This document shows positions 57,444 to 64,000 of a stretch of DNA of 64,000 nucleotides, piece by piece. The first letter of the stretch is position 1; every line of letters begins with the position of its first letter. Under the pieces are notes generated by a model that was given only the letters and a program-made list of their open reading frames with translations, was not told the DNA's origin and made no database searches. Source of the DNA: Leishmania mexicana MHOM/GT/2001/U1103 (taxonomy: Eukaryota > Euglenozoa > Kinetoplastea > Trypanosomatida > Trypanosomatidae); assembly GCF_000234665.1 (NCBI RefSeq), contig NC_018326.1, positions 434,001 through 498,000 on the forward strand, in the 5' to 3' direction. Made by a program: the position numbers and the translations under genes.

Positions 57444-60317
57444 TCATTTTTTGTAAACCTTCTTGGTGTGCTCGTTCGTGACAACGCGGAACTGCCCCGG
57501 ATGCGCCTCAACAAGCCGCAAGAGACCGCCAAAGTATTCGTTCGCCGCCCGCTGCACGCTCATGGACGCCCACAGCAGCAGCTGCGGCGCCTCGACCCCT
57601 GACTCGGGGATGAGCATGCGCACCGCCTGCACAGCCTCCTCGCGCGTCATGTGGTCCTCGTTGGCAAGCTCGTCCTCCAGCATCTGAATCGCGTCCTTTT
57701 CCGCGCTGCTGTCGCTGCCTTGAAGTGCGGGAGCGTCGCCGCCGTGAGCCGCCCTGCGAACTGGTTGCTTCACCTTGCGAATCGAGTACACCCCCGGCGA
57801 CGTCTCTGTGCACGCAAACATCTTTGGGAACAGCTGGACAATCGTCACCAGGCGCGGTGGTAGGACGGCTCGCATTGCCGGGCTCGAGTAGTCCACAAGG
57901 TACGCGGCCGTGCACGCCTCATCCTCGGGCATGACATAGTGGAAGACCAGCGCCAGTTCCTTCGGGCTGTGGTACGGGTTCTCCTCATGAAGGGGGGCAA
58001 TAGTTGTCACGTCATCGACGGCCGGCTCTGCCTCTCGCTGTGCCAGCGGATTCGACGGGTCGGCGCGGCACACAAAGTGCCGACCCACACGAAAGACAGC
58101 CGGGTGGCGACTCAGGATCACCTGCATCCCGGCATACCCACCCACGATCTCCTGCTCCGTCGGTGAGAGCCGCACGTAGACGTACTCTGGTCGATCCCAC
58201 GCGGCGCATATGGAGTTGCAGAGGATCAGGACGGCGCGGACGTCCTCCGGGTATCTCTCCAGGTCCGCCACAAAGTCGCTAATCCAGCGCGCGCTGTCGG
58301 CACCGGCGCGACGCCGGACCAGCGGTATGTCACTGTAGCGTGACGTGAACACCTCGAAGTCCTGCGGGAAGCGCCGCACAAAGGTCATGAGCATCGGCTC
58401 CGTCAAGTTCTTCTTCACATAGCGCTGCATAATGAGCGAGAGCGGGGCAAAGTACGTCGGACACACCCGGTACACGAACTTTGTGACGCTGCGGTCGAAG
58501 GCTCTCTCCGTCGGCCGCAAAGGGGCGCCGTCGACGCCGAGCGGCACGAGACTGTTCGCCTCCCCGGTCGCCATCTGCAGCTCCAGCACCTCCCACGCCT
58601 CTTCCCTCGTCATCCCGTGCACCTCGGGGTGGAGGACGATGCTGCGCCGCATCTCCACCGTTCCGTTCATGTCCCGCACTTCAAAGTAGAACGGCTGCCG
58701 GCGGAACCACACCAACATCGACGACGTGCGTATGTGCCTCCTCTTCACCTCGGGCGGGAGGTGGAGATTACCGATGGAGCCCCAGTTCACGGGGACATAC
58801 TTGAGGATCTCGTACACGTCCGCCTTGGTCGGCACCACGCTTTCCGACCCCCAGCCGCCGTAGTTGTTCGCGCGTGTGGCGACTGTCATGCGCGGCTGCA
58901 CGTAGCGAAAGCGTGGCGGTGACGCGTCTGTTGCGTGGCGCAGTGCGACGAACGTGACTGGGTTGTGGGCCGTTCCCCGCACCACCCATATCGGCCTCGA
59001 TGAAATGGCCGGGTACCCGTTCGGTGCCTGCGCACTCGCGCTCGTCGTGTTACCAACAGTGACAACGACCCCGATGTTGTCCACGATGGACTCAAGAGTG
59101 CTCATCCGGAGCCGCTTCAGGATGTACCTTGCAGTCGGGGTCAGGAGATTTGGCGCCACCTCCACCTCTGTGTCCTCGCCACTCGCGCTCGTCGTAACAG
59201 CGGCTTCGCGGAGGATCGCGTTGTACACGGTGGTGAGATGGGTGTATCGAGGCAGGTTGGGGGCGGGGTCAGAGGTCGCCGAAGCAGCGCGTTCGCGGCG
59301 CTGCTGCATGACGGCGTCCCAATTTCGAAGGGCCCGCAGGAGAGCTTCCCTGATGATCGACTCTCGTTCCGCGATGCTGAGCGCAGCGGCGGCGTCCCTT
59401 CCGTCGTCGGACTCGTCCGGCGTAAAGGGCGGCTCGGTCACCGCTGAAGCAGCGCCGGCCACGCCACAGCCTGAAGGTGTCGAGTGGGTCAGCTGCCAGC
59501 ACGGCCTCTTCGTCTCTGACACGCTGTCCGCGCCCCCTCCTGCCTGGAGCAGCCATGCCGCAGGGACGGTCGTGCGGACGTGCACAAGGCCGTTGTAAAG
59601 TGCGGGGTGAGCAGCTTCGCTCTGGCTGACGGGCCCCGCAGCAGTTGGGTACGCGCGCAGCGACTCCAGCCGGATCGTCTCGCCGCCCTCGTTCACGAGT
59701 TGTAGCAGTTTGGACTCCGTGATCCACTCCAGTGCATCCAGACGTCGCCGAAACATGTCGTCGCGGGTGAGGGGCGACATCTTCTTCACAAAATTCTTCA
59801 TGGGCATGTACGGACACGACGTACACATGGCTGCCGTCCCAGTCCCCGCTGTCGACTCAGTGCAATGACCGACCTCATGCCTGGCCACGGTGAGCGCGGC
59901 GAGCCGCTCTGCCACTGGGTAGTCGAAAAATACCTTCTCAAACTCCTCTGCGGTTGTGGCAGACGGGCCGGCACTGTCGCTGTCGGTGGCAGTGGTGGTG
60001 GCGTAGCATCGCTGCTGCGCGTGAACACAAGAGAGGGCGGTGCGGCTGACGCCATCGCGGTGTGGTCGCGCGCAGATGCACTGGAAGACTTGCAGCGGTG
60101 TGACGACCGTCATGGTGCGGGGTGGTCGCCGAGAAGAATCGCGGCTATATATACTTGGATTCAGAAGGGAGGCAGCTGTCGTCACTGACGCGGGCGTCCT
60201 CATCCAAAGCTGACGGCGCTGCTGGTGCAGTGGCGCCTCAGCTGCGGCGCAGAAAGAGGAGGCCGCGGCAGCCGCCTCGCGAGAGGACGGCAGCGCCAGC
60301 CACGCGCCTCGCCGCAT
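57444..60317 (-). CDS. Large mitochondrial-type protein with five spaced P-x-x-F motifs
   Basis: 957 residues from the ATG at 60317, the first ATG after the predicted acceptor apart from a seven-codon upstream frame; a later ATG at 60113 is an alternative start. The N-terminus is Arg/Ala/Ser-rich without acidic residues up to the Glu near 14, and a second Arg-Cys-Tyr-Ala-Thr segment follows, both consistent with mitochondrial import. I do not recognise a named domain. Five segments share a hydrophobic strand of the form P-x-x-F-x-V: PFYFEV, PQDFEV, PAVFRV, PKMFAC and PGQFRV, spaced about 86-111 residues apart over the C-terminal half. This suggests tandem copies of a small helical/strand module. 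Large repeat proteins of this style occur in kinetoplastid mitochondrial RNA-editing and ribosome-assembly complexes; such a role here is inference only. Confidence 0.82.
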   Translation of the reverse strand: MRRGAWLALPSSREAAAAASSFCAAAEAPLHQQRRQLWMRTPASVTTAASLLNPSIYSRDSSRRPPRTMTVVTPLQVFQCICARPHRDGVSRTALSCVHAQQRCYATTTATDSDSAGPSATTAEEFEKVFFDYPVAERLAALTVARHEVGHCTESTAGTGTAAMCTSCPYMPMKNFVKKMSPLTRDDMFRRRLDALEWITESKLLQLVNEGGETIRLESLRAYPTAAGPVSQSEAAHPALYNGLVHVRTTVPAAWLLQAGGGADSVSETKRPCWQLTHSTPSGCGVAGAASAVTEPPFTPDESDDGRDAAAALSIAERESIIREALLRALRNWDAVMQQRRERAASATSDPAPNLPRYTHLTTVYNAILREAAVTTSASGEDTEVEVAPNLLTPTARYILKRLRMSTLESIVDNIGVVVTVGNTTSASAQAPNGYPAISSRPIWVVRGTAHNPVTFVALRHATDASPPRFRYVQPRMTVATRANNYGGWGSESVVPTKADVYEILKYVPVNWGSIGNLHLPPEVKRRHIRTSSMLVWFRRQPFYFEVRDMNGTVEMRRSIVLHPEVHGMTREEAWEVLELQMATGEANSLVPLGVDGAPLRPTERAFDRSVTKFVYRVCPTYFAPLSLIMQRYVKKNLTEPMLMTFVRRFPQDFEVFTSRYSDIPLVRRRAGADSARWISDFVADLERYPEDVRAVLILCNSICAAWDRPEYVYVRLSPTEQEIVGGYAGMQVILSRHPAVFRVGRHFVCRADPSNPLAQREAEPAVDDVTTIAPLHEENPYHSPKELALVFHYVMPEDEACTAAYLVDYSSPAMRAVLPPRLVTIVQLFPKMFACTETSPGVYSIRKVKQPVRRAAHGGDAPALQGSDSSAEKDAIQMLEDELANEDHMTREEAVQAVRMLIPESGVEAPQLLLWASMSVQRAANEYFGGLLRLVEAHPGQFRVVTNEHTKKVYKK

Positions 60318-60367
60318 ACGCACGAAACACAGTGAGCCACCTCTCTGTCCACTCGCGTTCTTCTGAG

Positions 60368-60391
60368 TCAACGCCTTCTGTGACGCTGCAT
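60368..60391 (-). promoter_or_regulatory. Short upstream open reading frame
   Basis: ATG at 60391 opens Met-Gln-Arg-His-Arg-Arg-Arg-stop ending at 60368, about 50 nt before the main start. It lies after the predicted acceptor, so it should be in the mature mRNA and could lower translation of the downstream protein. Confidence 0.45.
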
Positions 60392-60472
60392 CAGACCGTC
60401 GGTCAACAGGTGAGCGCGTGTGCGCCTGCAGGGGTGTGTGCCTGAATCGCTATACCGTTGCTTACCCGTCTG

Positions 60473-60540
60473 CTTGTCGGTGGTGGGGGGAGGGGAGGGG
60501 GGTGGAGGGTGGAGGGTGGAGGGTGGAGGGTGGACACAGG
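60473..60540 (-). promoter_or_regulatory. C-rich polypyrimidine tract and predicted spliced-leader acceptor (minus strand)
   Basis: On the minus strand this reads as repeated CACCCTC units followed by a C-run, with the first AG corresponding to plus-strand CT at 60473-60474. The same DNA forms the G-rich heptamer array on the plus strand. Confidence 0.5.
60504..60533 (+). repeat. GGAGGGT heptanucleotide array with quadruplex potential
   Basis: Four to five tandem GGAGGGT units following a G6-A-G4-A-G6 block (60485-60502). Several closely spaced GGG runs fit the pattern of a G-quadruplex on the plus strand, which is the non-coding strand of the neighbouring gene. Confidence 0.85.
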
Positions 60541-61598
60541 AGCGGTTACACAGTTGTGGCGGAGGGCGTGGAGACATCGCCAGCGACTCTGCCTCTTCTC
60601 CGGATGGGCGTTCTAGATGATGAACGCGAGAGCGCGGGGAGGAGGCGCCAGCGGGAGACGGAAGTGATGAGGGAACAAGATGGAGAGAGGAGCCTTGCGG
60701 AGGCCGCCGGCACCGCCCCGCCCCGCCGGTGCGCGCTTGCGGGCGCGGAGACTGAAGGAAGCCTCGTGCCGAGCAAGTAGTGGTCATCGCCACTCCTATG
60801 CGCTTGCCCCGGCCTGCGCCGCCGCAACGACAGCCACGACCTCTCGGCCGAGGGACACACACACACACACGCATCGCCATCATCCTTGGCCACCACCGCG
60901 CATGGGACATCAAAGAGTAGCAAGGATGCGCGTGTGCACGCCTGTGGATGCGCAAGCGGACACATGCGAGAGAAGATAATGGTTGAAGGGAGAGTGAGCT
61001 TGGGTCTGTAAGTGTTTAGCATATCGGCACGGACGCTGGGGAGTTTCGGGGAGCGCAGTCAACTGGCGAGAGAAGTACTGCACGCGCCCGCCAGCGCGCA
61101 CACACACACGCCCATGCGAGAATGTGAACGCATCCGGAGCGAGCTGTAAGAGATTAAGGGGAAGGGGAGAGAGTGAGAGCGAGAGCGACGAGACGGCGAC
61201 GCGGCAGCGTCGCGCACGACGGCGCAGCCGTGGGGCGCACACGCACACGCCCCGCGCGCATGCAAGGGGGAGAAGCACCAAGGAAAGACAAGAAGACCCC
61301 CATGGGCACGTACTGCGTCTTTGCGTGTGTCACAGCACAGGAGCGCGACAGGAGGGGGACGAAGTCAGCGGGGTCCGGCTGCGATGGGCAAGGCGTGCAA
61401 CCGGCCATTCACGCCACCGCGCACGCCTTCGCTGCACGGGAAGTAAACGCCACCGCAGCGGCGTGCAGGAAAGGGATGGGAGAGAAACGGGCATTGTGCG
61501 CACCTCGCTCGCCTACGAGACACCCCTCTTCGTTGTCATCGTCGTCGACGACCCCTTGGCCACTCACACCAGCCTTCCTCTCCCACCCCATCCCGAGC

Positions 61599-64000
61599 TC
61601 ACGTGCGGCTCGAATCGGTCACAGCCTTGAGCTTCTCATGCAGCTCTGCGCTGCCCGCTGCCTCCTCGACGGCCTTCCGCTCCGCCTCCTCCATGCGCGC
61701 CTGCATCTCGGCCGTCTCTCGCAGAATCCTCTCGCGCCTCTCCGCTGCCTCGTACTCCTCGTCGACGTCGCGGCTCTCCTCGTACTCCTCAACCTGCTCC
61801 AGCACGTCCCCGACGCGGAAACTGAAGTCGTCGTGCAACACGACGCCACACTCCAGGCCCGTCTCGACGGTCGGTACAAGTTCTTTGAAGCGGCGCAGCT
61901 CCTTCAGCTGGCCCTCGTACACAACCTCCCGTGCCCCGTCGTCAGCCGCGGCTGCGGCGTCGCCGCCGGACGGGCTCATCTTGGTGCCGCTCGCTGCCGC
62001 TGCCAATCTTGCCTTCAAGTCCCGCGGTCGCCGCAACACGCGAAAGGTAAGATGGGCCGCGTTGAGGGTGCCCTTTGTGACCTTCATGCCACCGGCATTA
62101 CCGGTGCGACCTGCCTGGGAAGCCTTGAAGGTCTGCAGGCACTCCGCCGTCGCCATGATGCGCGCCTTCTTCACCTTTGGCAGAGAGTCGACGAGCACCT
62201 GCTTCAGCTCATCGATGCCGTGGTACAACACGTTGAACCGCAGCACGCGCACGTTGACCGGTACGTCGAGAGAGAAGGAGTCCTTGCAGTCGCCGAAGAG
62301 CAGGACGCAGCCGGGCTGACCGGACGATCCCGTCAGGATCAAGTCCGAGTCCTTCAGCCCACCAACCTCGGTGACTCGGATGTCCAGCGAGACACCCTCG
62401 AGTCGCGGCAACTCGTAGACTGTCTTTAGCAGCGCCTGCAGCATCCCGAACGTGGCGGCCTTACACGAGAGGATGAAGGCCTGGGTGCTGTACGCGCGCA
62501 CGATATTGTTGTCCGGCTTCCGGCCGTGGATGAGACCCTGCCGCTCTTGGTTAAGAATCTGCAAGTAGTTCTCCCGGTTTCCCTCGACAGTGTACACGTC
62601 ACGCATGAAGTAGCTGAACTTTTCGGCGTGCTTCTCGCTGCTCACCTGCATCATCACCGACCCTGGCTTCGGCGGCACACGAAAGCCGTGCAGCACGACC
62701 GGCATCGACGGCCTCCCCTCGTCGAGCGTAGCGCCGTGGTCGTCGAGGATCCGCTTCACTGTACCGTAGACGGTGCCTGTGACAAACACCTGCCCGGGCT
62801 TCACTGTGCCGCAGCGTACAACCGCCGCCACCTCGCTGACGCCCAAGTTGCGCGACTCGAGAACGTACAGCTCGGCGCGAGCCGGGGTGGGTGTCGCCAC
62901 CTCGCACAGCTCCGCCTGCAGGTGCAGTGCCTCGAGCAGCTCAGGGATGCCGCGGCCATCTTTGGCGCAGATCTTGACGAGCTGCACGTCGCCACCATTC
63001 TCCTCCAGCTCCACGCCGTTCGCGGCCAGCTGGTCCTTCACATAGTCGCAGTCGGGCTGCCGGTCAATCTTTGTAACGGCGACCACCATCGGCGTGCCTT
63101 TGCGCTGCGCCAACTCGATCACCTCACGCGTCTGTGGCTGCACCCCGTCCACGGCGGAGACGATGAGGACGATCAAGTCGTTTGTCGTAGCGCCGACCTC
63201 TCGCATCGCTGTGAAGGCAGCGTGGCCGGGTGTGTCGATGAAGGTGATGATGTGTCCGTCTGGCGTCTTCACCTGAAAGGCGCCAACGTTCTGTGTGATG
63301 CCGCCCGCCTCTCCCGCCACCACGTTCGTGTGGCGCAGGTGATCCAGCAGCGTCGTCTTGCCATGGTCGACGTGGCCCATGATGGACACGATCGGTGGCC
63401 GGGGCAAGTATTCGATCTTCGACGCCGTGTGCTTGATGTCATATTCACGAATCATCCCAGCACGGTGCAGGCCCGTTGCGACGCTCATTGGGTCGTGCAG
63501 GTTGGACGGTGTCGTGAAGTACTCGCGGAGGGGATGGTCCTCGAGCGCCTTGGCTTGGTCCATCCCTGGCTTCTGCCGCGTCCGCTGCAGCGGCTGCCGT
63601 TTCATCTTCTCCCGCCGCCGCACAAACTTCGACGCGCGCGGGTCGTCGCTGCCGACCCAGAGCGGGCCGGACCGGGTCGGGATGTAGATGGCATCTTTCG
63701 CGAACTCCACCCAGTCGAACACCTCGCCAAGCCCCATCTCGCGTCGGTCCTTCTGGATGGTTGCCTTTACAAAGTGCGGCATCGTCTCCGGGTTTAGCCG
63801 ACGCATGTTGCCCTCCGACGAGAAGCGCGGATCCACCTGGCCGTCCTGCCACTGCAGTGATGGTCGCACGCGGCTGCTCTGCGACTGGTAGCGGAGAGCC
63901 GTGCGCATCGCAGACGCCGCCATTGCTGCCGACGTCATGCTGCTACTGCGGCTACCACTGCCGCTGTTGCGCGAAAGGCGGTACTTCACGAATGAGGGCA
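61599..64000 (-). CDS. MTIF2: Mitochondrial translation initiation factor IF-2
   Basis: GTPase that brings initiator tRNA to the mitochondrial ribosome. The G domain has G1 GHVDHGKT (about 63353-63376), the AGGITQNVGAF switch region, G3 DTPGHAAF, G4 VTKID and a G5-like CAKDG. Domain II follows (NLGVSEVAAVVRCGTVKPGQVF), then the domain III/IV segments typical of IF-2. About 200 residues precede the G domain, ending in the RPPIVSIMGHVDHGK boundary. The C-terminal tail is acidic and helical. The length, about 800 residues, is near mitochondrial and bacterial IF-2. The frame is open to the right edge: the bases at 63999-64000 give TG, so an ATG one base past the window would start MPSFVKYRLSRNSGSG, a plausible import signal. 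The first internal ATG is at 63938. Confidence 0.94.
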   Translation of the reverse strand, partial: PSFVKYRLSRNSGSGSRSSSMTSAAMAASAMRTALRYQSQSSRVRPSLQWQDGQVDPRFSSEGNMRRLNPETMPHFVKATIQKDRREMGLGEVFDWVEFAKDAIYIPTRSGPLWVGSDDPRASKFVRRREKMKRQPLQRTRQKPGMDQAKALEDHPLREYFTTPSNLHDPMSVATGLHRAGMIREYDIKHTASKIEYLPRPPIVSIMGHVDHGKTTLLDHLRHTNVVAGEAGGITQNVGAFQVKTPDGHIITFIDTPGHAAFTAMREVGATTNDLIVLIVSAVDGVQPQTREVIELAQRKGTPMVVAVTKIDRQPDCDYVKDQLAANGVELEENGGDVQLVKICAKDGRGIPELLEALHLQAELCEVATPTPARAELYVLESRNLGVSEVAAVVRCGTVKPGQVFVTGTVYGTVKRILDDHGATLDEGRPSMPVVLHGFRVPPKPGSVMMQVSSEKHAEKFSYFMRDVYTVEGNRENYLQILNQERQGLIHGRKPDNNIVRAYSTQAFILSCKAATFGMLQALLKTVYELPRLEGVSLDIRVTEVGGLKDSDLILTGSSGQPGCVLLFGDCKDSFSLDVPVNVRVLRFNVLYHGIDELKQVLVDSLPKVKKARIMATAECLQTFKASQAGRTGNAGGMKVTKGTLNAAHLTFRVLRRPRDLKARLAAAASGTKMSPSGGDAAAAADDGAREVVYEGQLKELRRFKELVPTVETGLECGVVLHDDFSFRVGDVLEQVEEYEESRDVDEEYEAAERRERILRETAEMQARMEEAERKAVEEAAGSAELHEKLKAVTDSSRT

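Larger units (their letters stand above)
60318..61598 (-). other. Intergenic region between minus-strand genes
   Basis: About 1.3 kb. Contains a G-rich heptanucleotide array on the plus strand, CA runs near 60859-60871 and 61099-61110, and GA-rich sequence (61140-61195). Frames on both strands overlapping it lack coding character. Confidence 0.6.

Noticed and set aside
61173..63797. Long plus-strand frames opposite the IF-2 gene (61173-62429 and 62526-63797)
   Set aside because: They are antisense to conserved IF-2 motifs and show no domain; long antisense frames are common in GC-rich coding DNA.

Overview
The window looks like nuclear chromosome from a trypanosomatid, most likely Leishmania or a close relative. 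Coding regions are GC-rich and I see no cis-introns. All genes on one strand follow each other, then the strand switches once. Intergenic stretches of 0.5-2.7 kb are full of TG/CA microsatellites. Most genes are preceded by a long pyrimidine tract and an AG, the spliced-leader acceptor layout. The protein families (cytoplasmic dynein 1, AP-1, mitochondrial IF-2 and very large low-complexity proteins) agree. The species cannot be fixed from sequence alone.

Plus-strand polycistron (2-56602), left to right: the 3' part of a giant low-complexity RING protein; a 5670-residue cytoplasmic dynein-1 heavy chain; two tandem metallo-beta-lactamase-fold hydrolases; the mu subunit of the AP-1 clathrin adaptor; a degenerate protein kinase, a protein of unknown function, and a second, more degenerate kinase; a four-helix membrane protein resembling the ciliary protein TMEM138; two tandem ChaC-type gamma-glutamylcyclotransferases; a possible 69-residue single-span membrane protein; a WD40 protein; and a small conserved-looking protein of unknown function.

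Tail-to-tail strand switch (56603-57443): the plus-strand genes end and the minus-strand genes converge on a short gap with an extremely G/C-rich core. This is the expected place for transcription termination in this group.

Minus-strand polycistron (57444 to the right edge): a mitochondrial-looking protein with five spaced copies of a P-x-x-F-type motif, and mitochondrial translation initiation factor IF-2, whose start falls at or one base beyond the window edge.

Neighbouring genes here are co-transcribed but need not share a function. Two groupings are still informative. Both tandem pairs carry a sharply bounded, nearly or fully identical DNA tract inside otherwise diverged genes, which points to recent gene conversion. 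Two pseudokinases also lie within about 9 kb of each other. No CRISPR, tRNA, rRNA or intact transposon was seen.
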